Notes: generated by a model from the sequence alone, not told the origin. Shown: positions 44,807-54,914, numbered from the stretch's first letter. The stretch: DNA of 64,000 nucleotides from Aradus depressus (GCA_963662175.1 OY759225.1:6955107-7019106), one strand, 5' to 3'. Translations and numbers: made by a program.

Positions 44807-46027
44807 TATAATAATAATAATATTAATAATAATAATAACAATAATAATAATAATAATAATATTGACAGACAATACTCATGGTCAAATTGACCGTCTGAGG
44901 GGTTATCTCTTCTATTTCTACTCGATAATACACATATATAAACTTGACAAAATCAAAATAAAATAATTCAAATACAAATGCAGTAATTTACAAAATTAAC
45001 TTAAATGATCCTTTAAAAAAACTAACAAAAAATAAAAATAAAAATCATTTTCCTGTTTATATATATTATTAATAATTAAATTCTGAAACTAGCTCAAATC
45101 TATAATTCCAGGCGGCATTGCAATAGTTAATTAAACTTTTGTTATTTCGTCCATTTATATATTCAATAAACTGAACATAGCTTAACTCTGCTTTACTAAA
45201 ATAAATAAAACGAAATTCTTTTAAGATGAGGCATACGGCAATAAAGTGAAACACATCTTCATGTTGCTTGTTATGGAGCAAAGTTTGATTTCCTTAGTGT
45301 AAGAATACTTATTTAAATAAAGAAGTTCACCTCGTACCTTCAGCACCCAGCTTATCGAATTCGCATCCATCTCTGAGAAAATAACTTTATTATCTGTAAA
45401 TAACGGTTTATATAAAGTATGCTTGGTACTATTTAATGATTTTAATTTATATTCATTAATAAATTCATTTTTTACTTTATTTACAATATAATTCCCTATT
45501 ATTCTGCCATCCAAAAACTCAGTTATATTAACATTACAGTTATTACAAATAGATTGCACTTCGTTATACCAAAATACCTTTTTATCGATGACATTCCTCG
45601 TAACAATGTTTGTATATCTATGAGATGGGAGATTTAAAGATAACTTTATAAAATGGAAATGTAATTTCATTGTAAACAAGAAAACAGGCATTAAATCAGA
45701 TTCTAAATATAAGAAGAAATCTGCTCTGTTTCTGGCCAGCTTTAAACATTTTGTAATAAATAATTTGAATGTTTTTTCAATATTACTGTGCATCCGAAAT
45801 CCCCAGATTTGAGCCCCATAACACAGAACGGAGCGTGGTATGGTATTAAATATTTTTAATTTGGAGGTAAATGGTATCCTTTTATTTGAAATTATTTTAT
45901 TAAATGCAGACAGACTGATTTAGCAGCTTCTACGTTCTCCTTAAATTGATTTTCTAATGATAAATTTGAAGATAAGGAAATCCCAAGATATTTATATAAA
46001 TATAAATATAACAGCCTGCCGCCATTG
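44807..46027 (-). pseudogene. 5'-truncated CR1/Jockey-type LINE with perfect 12 bp TSD
   Basis: Flanked by ggttcgtttcaa at 44795-44806 and 46028-46039. Reverse-strand coding begins NGGRLLYLYLYKYLGISL and continues (after a frameshift near 45890) AFNKIISNKRIPFTSKL, then RSVLCYGAQIWGF. The long open frame 45793-45221 and a third block HEDVFHFIAVC...LKEFRF (45281-45069) follow. This matches the thumb and C-terminus of LINE polymerases (KYLGI, L-YG-x-E-x-W, then ED-x-HFL-x-C). The 3' UTR ends in a taa-type repeat at 44809-44862. Truncation falls right at the thumb. The ~190-codon frame is still open, so the insertion is relatively young, but it lacks any catalytic domain. Confidence 0.85.
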
Positions 46028-46039
46028 GGTTCGTTTCAA

Positions 46040-46740
46040 AATACCGTTATAACAGACATTGTAATAAATTTTTGTTTTTAATAATTGATTTGAATAACTG
46101 TGCATTTTATACTGGGGAAGAACATACTATAACTTTTTATTTATAGTGCATCTATTACATACTTTGTTGTTTACAAACAGAATAAATAAATAGATAAATT
46201 ATAAATGTCATGATAAAAACATTACGTAAACATTAAATGTAAGAGGTGGACAAACAAAACAAGGTAATAGAGATGATCTGTAGTTGGGGCCTTGAATGGA
46301 GGTCAAGTTCGCAGCAAGTCCACCACCAAGGTAAAAGTAGCGCGAGGATTTGGAGAACCGCCATCCAGAATCCCGAGATCCTAAAATCCTGGTCAATTTT
46401 CCATTCCGAAAATCTCGGGATTAGTACTGCGGATATCCCAGGATTTCGGGCTTTACTCAATTTTATTTAAATATAACTGTAAGTGGAAATTTAATTGAGA
46501 CGAGCACCAACATTGGTGTCCATACCTAAATTAGTATTTCAAAACCCGGCCGAGGGCCCTTAAGCTTTTTTTTATCGAGAAGGTGGCCCTGAGGCTGTAC
46601 AATGTCAGGTACTCGGTGAATAAACATAGGTAGACAAAATTTAAAACTCCCAGAGTAAAGCTCCGAGGAAAAATCCGACCAATAAAAATGTGTAAGCTTC
46701 CTATTTCTTAATTGGCATTCTACTAAAAGGAGTATCCAAG
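46040..46740. other. Intergenic; SINE-A trace at 46535-46640
   Basis: A worn SINE-A piece has tcaaaacccggccgaggg and tgtacaatgtcaggtactcg. Overlapping frames on both strands at 46208-46470 share a palindromic stretch and are not supported. Confidence 0.45.
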
Positions 46741-47369
46741 AAAATGTCCACTACCCACTACGTCGCTCAGGCCCCAGCAACAGAAGCAGCCAGAGAACAG
46801 GCGTTCCACGCTGGAGCCTGCGACCACAGCCACTACGTTGGCGGTGCCGCTTGGAAGCAACCACCCCGTAGTACCATTGTGGCAAGCCTTGAGGTCCGGA
46901 ATGGTCGCGAACCCCTACGGTTTTCCACTAACAGGGTAAGCGGATCAGAAGACTGAGCCGATCAACATGATGATGAATGGGCTCCGTACCTAGACAACAA
47001 GCACCATGTACGTCGCGGTTGATCAACTAAGAGAACAGCAAGGTACGGGCACACGTCGGGTGGTATAAATCCCACCAGAGTGGGTGGCATTAAGGGGCCC
47101 GCCCTTCATCAGTCCTTGCAATCGCCTCATACGATACGTATCAGACCACCGGGAGAGAAATTCTGAAGCCCCATTCTCCAGGCTTATAACGACGAGACAC
47201 TGAACCGCACCCTAGCGGCGAGTCCCCGTCGGGTAGTTATCCTCGCACCAGAAGGGAGGTAAGTCCGAAGAGTCCTCCATCCTACAGTGGTTATACTCGC
47301 ACCGGAGTAGCCTCTTGATACGCTCATCCATTCGGGAGTTATCCTGTTCAGAGAAAAACAATTTTTATT
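46741..47369. other. GC-rich island, unidentified
   Basis: About 600 bp clearly richer in G+C than its surroundings, with a 70-codon forward frame (46744-46956) ending near a donor-like acagg-gtaagcgg. Later parts (cgagacactgaaccgcaccc, tagcggcgagtccccgtcgg) suggest a retroelement 5' region or a gene 5' end. I recognise no domain. Confidence 0.35.
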
Positions 47370-48000
47370 TTCATTTTAGAAATGAGGTTATAAAACATAA
47401 AATTCTGTTGAAAACTCCGCATCAAATTTTGACCGATTACATAACCTTCCCTATATGAGGCAGTAAACAGTTGGTGAACTAATGTGGACTAGGCCGATTT
47501 GACTGAAAGTTGACACATTCTGGATATCCCATATAAAATTCCATGTCTTGTGGCTAAGTGGTCTGTCTGCAATCTCGTTCTTCGGACATTGAGAGAAGCT
47601 CCGGGTAGACTTCACCTTGCGTAATGAGTTCTTGGAGACCCCCCTTGGAGAGGAAGATCAGTCCTGGAGTACGATCCTACTCGTGGGGAAATAAAAGTCG
47701 TCGGTAAATTACAGAAATTGTACTTCCCCAGTGTAAATTAATCAACTAATCGACAGTTTGCGCTAATATTCAACAGTTGACTTACATAAGGGCTCCTAAA
47801 TCCTTATTAGGGTTTTTGAGTTGTGCACCTCTTCTGATCCCCCCCCCCTCCCCCCATTCACTTCTGCCAAAATGGCTGAAAATTGATGTGTTGTCCATAT
47901 GGGGTTTTGAATTTACATATCGAGTTTTGTGTTGATACATTCATTCTATCGGCAGTCACAAAAGTAAGAGTTGTTAAGTCTGCCCCTCAAAAATACTTAT
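47370..48000 (+). repeat. Family C fragments
   Basis: End piece at about 47395-47460 (gaccgattacataaccttcc), the repeat shared with 32830-33030, then a new family C start at about 47700 running to about 47990 (cggcagtcac). Confidence 0.65.
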
Positions 48001-48202
48001 AATAATATAATATTTTTTCAATATGGGGAAGTTGGTTGGTATTGATTCAATGAAAGATTTTTCAACGTGTTAAATCAGCAAAAAGACGTGTTATTGTCAT
48101 TCAAATGACGTGCGTATGTTGTACATACGTGGTGTAAAACGATTGATCTTACAGTCCAGAATTAATAGACAAAATTCGTACATTCTTACTAAAGACACCA
48201 AA
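48001..48202 (+). promoter_or_regulatory. Upstream region of the secreted-peptide gene
   Basis: Non-repetitive segment between a family C copy and the ATG at 48203. It contains an inverted pair around gtatgttgtacatac (about 48115-48130). No clear TATA box is placed; this is a location call only. Confidence 0.25.
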
Positions 48203-48436
48203 ATGAAAGTATCTTTTTTCGGATGGCTCTTCATTGCTGTCATATGGCTGACCATTGCCTTGACAGTGGTAAGTACTATCATATTATAGAATGTTCCATA
48301 AAAGAAATATCAATTTATCTATTTTCCTCATATATTGAAATTAACTTTTTTTTATCAGGTGTCGATGCCCGGCGAAGGTGGAGGGAATCTCAAAATCGTC
48401 GACGCAACAACAGAAATGGTAAATATTACTCAGTGA
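48203..48436 (+). CDS. Candidate small secreted peptide gene, exons 1 and 2
   Basis: Exon 1 (48203-48268, 22 codons) starts at ATG in an insect-like context (acaccaaaatg) and encodes a signal-peptide-like stretch: MKV, then FFGWLFIAVIWLTIALTV. It ends at a consensus donor (gtggtaagt). Intron 1 (48269-48358, 90 bp) ends ttttttttatcag. Exon 2 (48359-48418, 60 bp, phase 0 both sides) reads VSMPGEGGGNLKIVDATTEM and ends at a weaker donor, gtaaat. If that donor is not used, the frame adds VNITQ and stops at 48436, just inside a Tigger-like element that begins at 48431. Product: a short exported peptide without cysteines in these exons. No family recognised; function unknown. Two models remain: transposon-truncated, or spliced to 55187. 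Confidence 0.5.
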
Positions 48437-49160
48437 TAAGCAACACTTAAGGGACTGCGCAATTTATGGCGTTATTGAGAGTTGTCGTTAAATGAAGAGA
48501 AGAAAAATCAATACATATTACATTACATTTAATAGTATTTTACTATTATAATATGTATTTACTAATTAAGTATAAAATTTACAAACAACAAACATTAATA
48601 TTGATACAAATAACAACGATTATTGCGTATAGTATGTTATCTTCGTCTGACGTTTTTTGCTGCTCCAGTATTTTCTTATGTATTTTATTCATATCTTGGG
48701 ATACTGTGGGATCTACTTTGTTATACAAAAAGTATTTTTCCAATAATTTCGCTGCATCGAGTGCTTGTTTAATGCTTGGTGGAGGCTCAGCATCATCCGT
48801 CTCATCTTCTTCATCCCCTTGTTGATGTTCCTCAGTTTATCTCACCGAACCCAGAATTGTAGCCAGGCTGTCAATTTCTTAGAATCTTCGGTACGTACGA
48901 TGCCGACAGTCGACGTAAATACGTGCTAGACAATAAAGCAACAAAATAACAAACAAAAGATCGTACACAGTTCTTATTAATTTCGGCAACTTGAAAGTAC
49001 TGTTTATTGCTTAGTAATGACGTATTGTTGTCGTTATTTAGAGTGGGTGTGATGCTACACAGAGTGTATCATTGTATGGACAACAAGGTAAACCAACCAG
49101 ATTCAAGTAATTTCGATGTTTTAGGGAGTTTGTCGTTAAATCGAGTGGCGTTAAATAGAT
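48431..49160 (-). mobile_element. Tigger/pogo-like transposon remnant with transposase C-terminus
   Basis: Same family as 61749-62261: shared ends (cacttaaggg / tggcgttattgagagttgtc and gtttgtcgttaaatcgagtg) and interior. Unlike that copy it keeps a reverse-strand frame, 48836-48579, of 85 codons plus stop: acidic EEDETDDAEPPPSIKQALDA, then KLLEKYFLYNKVDPTVSQDM and a Lys/Gln-rich end. This is the typical tail of Tigger/CENP-B-like DDE transposases (acidic linker, then a helical segment). The DDE core is deleted. It lies in the putative intron 2 of the peptide gene. Confidence 0.7.
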
Positions 49161-49605
49161 ACATATATATATATATATATGTAATCATATCATATATAAC
49201 CTGCCACCCTCTGTGTCCACTTTTTGCAGCTGTCTTAAGGGGTCTGCTTGGTCTCCTATGAAAGCTTGAAACCTCTACTTTTTATTGTCATATGTCTCCA
49301 TAGTGATTTTCTCATCATCCGCTCAGCTATACCCCTCCGAAGCCGAAAACTGCACCTTGAGAAATCACAAAATTGTCATTTTAAGTGATATAATCGTCAT
49401 TTTCAATTCTCTCCAGGATAGAATCGCATTTTTAGCGAAAAAAATACACAATTATATATGATGATTGCAGCTACATATAGGAACTCTTAAAGAGAGTACG
49501 AAATCCTTGATGGCATGAACTTTTATTATTCGTTATAGTTCTTGGGTGCGCCTTGCACTTATGCAATTTTACCCGTTGTGTCGAGGGAGCTCGGGACTAA
49601 AATAA
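49161..49605. other. No gene seen; (AT)n run
   Basis: Short (AT)n at 49163-49181, then unique sequence. Confidence 0.4.
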
Positions 49606-49883
49606 GAGACTACGGCGGGTTGGAGACGACCATCGGCCGATCAACCTGTGGCGATTGGTGGTCGTCCCGAGCCCGTAACATCTCATTAGAGTAGAGGTTA
49701 AGTGAGACTACGGCGGGTTGGGGACGACCACCAGCCGATCAACCTGTGGCGATTGGAGGTCGTCCCCAGCCCGTAACACCTCATTAGAGTAGAGGTTAAG
49801 TGAGACTACGGCGGGTTGGGGACGACCACCGGCCGATCAACCTGTGGCGATTGGTGGTCGTCCCCAGCCCGTAACACCTCATT
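49606..49883. repeat. 98 bp tandem repeat x 2.8, each unit with a ~20 bp hairpin
   Basis: Units start at 49606, 49704 and 49802 (gagactacggcgggttgg). In each, cgggttggggacgaccacc pairs with ggtggtcgtccccagcccg (one G-T) across a 22-base loop. Unit 3 pairs best; units 1 and 2 have one to three disrupting changes. GC-rich against AT-rich flanks. No polymerase III boxes identified. Confidence 0.9.
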
Positions 49884-50690
49884 CCCACTAACCGGCTGAA
49901 CACAGTGTAGTCGGTCTCCGTCACCACAGCTTCTACAGATCTAGTCCCAGGTACGATCCGTTCCCAGGTTCTGTCCCAAATCTAGACACCTCATCATACG
50001 TCAAATTTGATGTTCCATAAAGCCGCCATTTTGGTAATGAGGACCCCAGACTCTCAATATACTTGCCCAGCTCCAATCAATCTATGTTTCCACTCTCCTT
50101 CTTAAACTAATCTACCCATTTGGTTAAATATCAATTGATGTGATGTTTTCAATTCTCATACTAAATCTATTCCCGTCGGTCGATTTTGGTGAAAAATTTC
50201 AGGGTCGTCCTTATTAATTATTCAGAATAGTGTAAAATTAAAAAAAAAAAAAACATTTTGTTTTATTCATTTTGGCTTGATTTTTGACATTTTGAGGGCG
50301 CACCTTTGATTTTCTTAAATTTTGCCAAATGCTCAGAAATGATTTTGACCATTGTCATATTCTCCCTCCACTTTTTTAGTTATGACACTGAAAAATTAAT
50401 TTTCTGACCTAAACTTGTTCTAGGATAACTGTTGCATTTAAGTGTTTTTTTTTTGTTTGTTTTTTTAGGAAAAGGTGGCAGAAAGGAATAAGGTACACCA
50501 TTCCTTATATAAAATTCAGAATAGTGCGAAAAAATATTGTTTTTTATTTTAGCTTCATTTTTGTCATCTGCTAAGAACGTCCTACGATTATTCAAACAAT
50601 GCTATGAATTATATGAGCCCTGATCCCTGATGTAACAAGATAAAGTTCGAGTTAGTTCGAATAAATGTAGTCAAATTCTCCTCGCAAGTT
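49884..50690. other. Intergenic with a worn family C copy and a 24 bp microexon-like segment
   Basis: Family C traces at 50070-50210. At 50469-50492 a long T-rich acceptor (gtttgtttttttag) precedes gaaaaggtggcagaaaggaa plus taag and a gtacac donor; in phase 0 this reads EKVAERNK. The phase would fit the peptide gene, but internal duplication around it (ttcagaatagtg twice) hints at a transposon. Confidence 0.3.
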
Positions 50691-50815
50691 TTTTTTTTCT
50701 TAAATAGGTTTAGCCGGCTTTCGATGTTTCCTTCATCATAAGGTCATTTTGATATTAAAAAATATTTTTTATTTATTTTTTTTTGTATTTATTTATCTTC
50801 CACAACTATTCAAAA

Positions 50816-50903
50816 GGTCATGGGGCCATGGTGGCCGTGCGGGCTAGAGCGTAGGGCTTTGGTCGCATGGTTTCACCATGGTTTGCGGGTTCGAATCCCG
50901 AAA
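50816..50903 (+). mobile_element. Head-only SINE-B (88 bp) with perfect 12 bp TSD
   Basis: Carries only the tRNA-like head from ggggccatggtggccgtgcg to box B gcgggttcgaatcccg, where it stops. Flanked by aactattcaaaa at 50804-50815 and 50904-50915. The 3' two thirds and tail are absent although the TSD is intact, so it inserted in this form. Confidence 0.88.
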
Positions 50904-50995
50904 AACTATTCAAAAAATGCACAACCAGCTGCTGGGCTGACATATGAGTACTAAATAAATAAAACAGACTTATTTTTTTTTTATTATTTTTTTTT

Positions 50996-51196
50996 TTTTT
51001 TCTTTTGGCTTTATGAACGGTGCATATTAGCCATGTCAATGTGTTATGTATAATTATTTAAGACATCCATGGCCCCGGGAGGGAGTTCTATCTACGAAAT
51101 AAAACTCACTCCCGGACGGGATTCGAACCCGCAAACCATGGTGAGACCATGCGACCAAAGCCCTACGCTCTAGCCCGCACGGCCACCATGGCCCCC
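50996..51196 (-). mobile_element. SINE-B, full length with TSD
   Basis: T run (A-rich tail), cttttggctttatgaacggt, through gggattcgaacccgcaaacc to ggccaccatggcccccc. acttattttt lies on both sides, interrupting the left arm of the foldback. Confidence 0.9.
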
Positions 51197-51619
51197 CTTA
51201 CTTATTTTTAAAATATTGTCTATTCCACTAAAGAAATAAATATATATAACTACCGGTTTCGGCCTTACACCATCGTCAGGTCTAGTTATGAACTAAGTTA
51301 GTTTACAGAGAGCAACCCTTTAAATACATCTCAGGTGAAAGGGTGCTATTAAAACTTGGGAGTCCCCCGGCTGTACCGTTAGCTATCTCATGAAATATTT
51401 CCTAACAAAACTTAGTTCTAAATTTACATAAAAGAATATCATTAGACTAATACGTGGAAAAATAACAAATAAATAAACAAAAATACAAATAAATATAAAA
51501 ATTAAAAAATTAGTAATAATATTAAGATTTAGATAACATGAAACATATATGTGGAACCAAATATTAATAACAGATAATACAAACATATATGTGGTGTAAG
51601 GCCGAAACCGGTAGTTATA

Positions 51620-52194
51620 CAGGGTGTCCCAGATAAACGGGCCACAATCCAAATAATTCGGAAACGATTAGTGCTAGCAAAAGTTTACAAAGAATAAAAG
51701 TTGTACGTCTCAACGAGTGGTATGCAGTGGTGTGAAAAAAAAATGAAAAATTTAATGTAATACGGCTTAAATGGCCAACGGAATCTGAGTATTTTTATAT
51801 GAAAGTAAAGAAAAAAATACATTAAGAACCATTCTTAACTTCAGTTACAATACTCACTCTTTTCAAAGGTTTAACACGTCAAACACTGGGTTTAACACTT
51901 TTCAGATTTTGAACCTACATATCTCCGGTAGTTTTAGAGGTATAAAGATTTTTTTTGCAGGGTTCTTCCCAACTTTTTAAGTACTTTTAAATTGTGTTAA
52001 TTGTTAATGGGCTTAAAAGGAAACCCTTTCCTTCCGTTGGTCATTTAAGCCCTATTACATTAAATTTTTCATTTTTTTTCACACTACTGCATACCACTTG
52101 TTGAGACGTACAACTTTCATTACTTGTAAAATTTTGCTAGCACTAATCATTTCCGAATTATTTGGATTGTGGCCCGTTTTTCTGGGACACCCTG
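51620..52194. mobile_element. TA-flanked MITE with ~165 bp TIRs
   Basis: cagggtgtcccagataaacg at the left matches the inverse of the right end (gtttttctgggacaccctg). Arms run about 165 bp with few mismatches, through aaataattcggaaa and agtggtatgcagt. TA is duplicated (51618-51619 and 52195-52196). The opposite arm of the host foldback keeps the uninterrupted target. Mariner/Tc1-type by target; no transposase. Confidence 0.92.
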
Positions 52195-52262
52195 TATATA
52201 TTTATATCTTTAGTGGAATAGACAATATTTTAAAAAGAAGTCTGTTTTATTTATTTATTACA

Positions 52263-52737
52263 AGTTTCCACAATATGTCCGCGTTTCTCAACTTAGATAT
52301 GAGTAGGTACCATACAAAAATAGGGCTTGAGAGAGGAAAAACAGCCAGCGGTGAACCCTCATGGCATCACTTCATCACAGGAGATCTCTATGCCAAACTC
52401 TCTTTAATCTTCTTGGGGGATTGTGGGGTAAATTTGTATTTAAGATTTAGCTAACTTCCGCATTGGTGTGTAAGTAAATTTTGGTGTAGAAACGACGGTA
52501 TAAATGTTTAATGGTTGTTTCTATGGGTGTGACGTTCAAGTCGCCGTGTTGCTAACGTATGGTGGACATTGCGTGATCAGTCGGAGAGTCTTGGATTGAA
52601 ATACCTGTATTCTTTTGATGTTCAAAGTCTTGGTTGTACCATTAAAAAAAAAAAAAAAAAAAATATGACGGATCAAAAATGATCGAATTTTACAATTTTA
52701 AGAATATTTGAAAGTAATGCAATAAATAATATAGTAA
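52263..52737. other. No gene seen
   Basis: Includes an A run of about 19 at 52645. The forward frame 52098-52454 runs from the MITE across the foldback and is spurious. Confidence 0.4.
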
Positions 52738-52976
52738 AAAAATATGTAATGTGAGGACTTTCTTATACCAACAACCTCTCCCTCAGCCTTCCCCCTCTTA
52801 AAATCATTTCATTCAGCCATTATTGGGAATATGAAAGTAGTGTGTAGGAGTCAGCTCTTTTATTTGTTTCATTGAATAGCGTACATCAGAAAGTGACATT
52901 CTTATACCCAGTAATGACAGTACGACATGAATTTGAGAGGGGGAGGAGAGTAATTTGTACAGAGGTGGTGCTCATA
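52738..52976. mobile_element. MITE family E copy
   Basis: gactttcttataccaacaac, central cattgaatagcgtacatcag, attcttatacccagtaatga, and right arm gagggggaggagagtaattt. The outermost right end is lost. Confidence 0.7.
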
Positions 52977-54015
52977 TTCAGCCCCGCCGCAACATATATC
53001 AGTGCCATAGGCGAAAATCCACCTTGCGCCCTCTTGAAAGGAGAGACAATTTCAATAATTAAAAAATAAAACTTCATAAAAAAATTTTTTAATGTTTAAA
53101 TTTATTATAAAAAAAAAAAAATATATAGGTATATATACTATATTGTGACGTGTAGAATGGGGGGGTCACTAGAAGAATAAAAGAAATTGTTATTCTTTAT
53201 AAAAATAGTAGAAAAAAATAGTAAGTACAAATAAATAAAAATGTACATCTTGGCAAAAGATATTAAAAGTAAAAAAAAAAAAATTTGATTAACTGTAAAA
53301 GAAAAGACAAACCTGATGACATTTGGTGGGGGAAAAGATGGCGAGAAGGGCAGAAGAAGCCGACTCGTGGTAGTAGGGTTTTGTAGGATCTTGGAGGAGG
53401 TGTGGTGTGATTTAAAGGATCTTGGAGGAGGTGTAGTCTGTTTTTGGAGGAACTTGGAGGAGGTGTCGTGTGTTTTGGAAGAGCGTAGAAGGAGGGTGTA
53501 TGTTTAAGAAGAGCGAGGAAGAAGGTCCTGCGGAGAGTATCCCCGAGAAGATGGAAGATAGCACATTTATATGAAGGATTGTCGTAGAAGAAGAAGAAAG
53601 AAAAGTCCCGAGAAGGTTAAATTTTATATATGGAAGGAAGAAAAGGCTGAGAAGAAAGTAACGAAGAAGGAAAGATACAAAAGAGGATATAGGATGCTGT
53701 GAGTTGCCAGAAATTTTATAATCCATATTTATAACCATATAGTTTTTTTATCATTTGCCAAGATTACATTTTTTTGTCTAAATTAACTTATAAGAGGTTT
53801 ATTTAATCTATTGTCAAAAAATTATAATAGTTCACTAACCCATTAACCTTTTTTTTTAAACCATTTACAAAAAAATAAATTAAAAATATATAACTTATAA
53901 AACATTGTGATTTAAAAATTTAGTTATCATTTTCCTTTATTTTCACCAAAGCACTCTAAATAAGGACAAGGATGCCACCCTGTTTTTAGATTTATATATT
54001 AAAGAAGGAATAATT
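52977..54015. other. AT-rich intergenic around a purine-rich minisatellite
   Basis: No gene. A purine-rich stretch (53320-53690) contains the 31 bp array listed separately; frames on both strands there are low-complexity. Confidence 0.45.
53385..53510. repeat. ~31 bp minisatellite, 4 degenerate copies
   Basis: aggatcttggaggaggtgt starts at 53385 and 53416, aggaacttggaggaggtgt at 53448, and a weaker copy at about 53479. Confidence 0.75.
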
Positions 54016-54027
54016 TAAATTAAAGTA

Positions 54028-54373
54028 GGTTAGGTTAGGTTTTATGACTCATGCCCGGGCTTTAACAACGAGGTCATATCGCCTACTACCAGAGCGCTCT
54101 TTCGTCACTCTGGTGGACATGAGTCCGACTCTACTGTGGGAGTCCTAAATTTTGCCTACCCTAAATTTTTATTCATCTAGGGTAGGGGTCTTTAACGAGT
54201 ACCTGACATCGTACAGGCTCGGGACCATCGCTTAACGTCCCATCCGAAGGACGGCGTGCTTAAGTTTATTTTACCTCCCAGATAAAATAAACTAAGGGCC
54301 TCGGTCGGGCTACGAACCCACGACCTTGAGCTCAGAAGTCAAGCACGCATACCACTGAGCTACCGGCGCCCTC
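54028..54373 (-). mobile_element. SINE-A, reference-quality copy with perfect TSD
   Basis: 346 bp from tail ggttaggttaggttttatga to head ctgagctaccggcgccctc. Perfect flanks taaattaaagta at 54016-54027 and 54374-54385. The tail on the SINE strand is two to three CCTAA units. Confidence 0.96.
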
Positions 54374-54385
54374 TAAATTAAAGTA

Positions 54386-54662
54386 ACTAAGAATCTTTTC
54401 AATATATAAAAAATTTATAAAAACAACATATATTATCATAATATATCTGAAAAAATGATTGAAAGACATCAAATTGTATCAATTTTTGCAAAAATTCAAT
54501 TGTATTTTTCGGGCTTTGGCATTATCAAATTCTTCAAATATATCCTTGAAATTTATGTTCTTGGCCAGTTCGTTTTCTATTGTTATCTATTTCTATTTTT
54601 ATCTGGTAGGTGAAAAAACATTGACTTAGCGGTCCATTGGTTTACTAGTCTGGAAGGGGTAA
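54386..54662. other. No gene seen
   Basis: AT-rich unique sequence. Confidence 0.4.
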
Positions 54663-54676
54663 CATGCTTACATGTT

Positions 54677-54901
54677 ACTTAACATTTTTGCAGAGATATT
54701 GTGAAACACTTGATAAAAATAAAGAAAACGTATGTTTTTAAAAAATATTGTCTATTTCACAAATAATATATAATATGGGAGTACTTTCGGTATTGCTACC
54801 ATCTTCAGCCACGACTTAACAAATACTGAAAGTACTCCCATATTATATATTATTTGTGAAATAGACAATATTTTTTGAAAACATACGTTTTCTTTATTTT
54901 T
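54677..54901. mobile_element. 225 bp Penelope-like foldback with 13 bp TSD and hammerhead-like core
   Basis: Flanked by atgcttacatgtt at 54664-54676 and 54902-54914. Long inverted arms (aaagaaaacgtatgttttta ... aaaacatacgttttctttat) enclose gtctatttcacaaataatat. On the reverse strand the loop has CTGAAGA (54802-54808), a GGTA/TACC stem capped by GCAA (54789-54800) and GAAA (54785-54788). Compact non-autonomous element. Confidence 0.75.
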
Positions 54902-54914
54902 ATGCTTACATGTT

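Larger units (their letters stand above)
50930..52262. mobile_element. Penelope-like foldback with hammerhead-like core, interrupted twice
   Basis: Left arm (aataaataaaacagact, aaaatattgtctattccact, ataactaccggtttcggcct, then tcgtcag at 51273-51279) is inverted at the right (ggtgtaaggccgaaaccggt, then tagtggaatagacaatattt, aagtctgttttatttattta). The reverse-strand core is CTGACGA, short stem, GAAA (51257-51260). SINE-B 50996-51196 interrupts the left arm and a MITE the right arm. Inverted terminal repeats with hammerhead motifs are described for Penelope-like elements. No RT or GIY-YIG frame here. Confidence 0.6.

Noticed and set aside
46744..46956. Protein-coding exon with donor gtaagc
   Set aside because: GC-rich and open for 70 codons, but no domain, no partner exon, and neighbouring sequence looks like a retroelement 5' region; left as an unidentified island.
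52098..52454. 118-codon forward ORF
   Set aside because: Runs from a MITE end across the foldback arm; no domain, and its start lies in the TIR.
54694..54729. Perfect-looking 36 bp exon (acceptor tttttgcag, frame RYCETLDKNKEN, donor gtatgt) in phase with the peptide gene
   Set aside because: It lies wholly inside the 225 bp foldback element bounded by a 13 bp TSD, and the donor is part of its inverted repeat.
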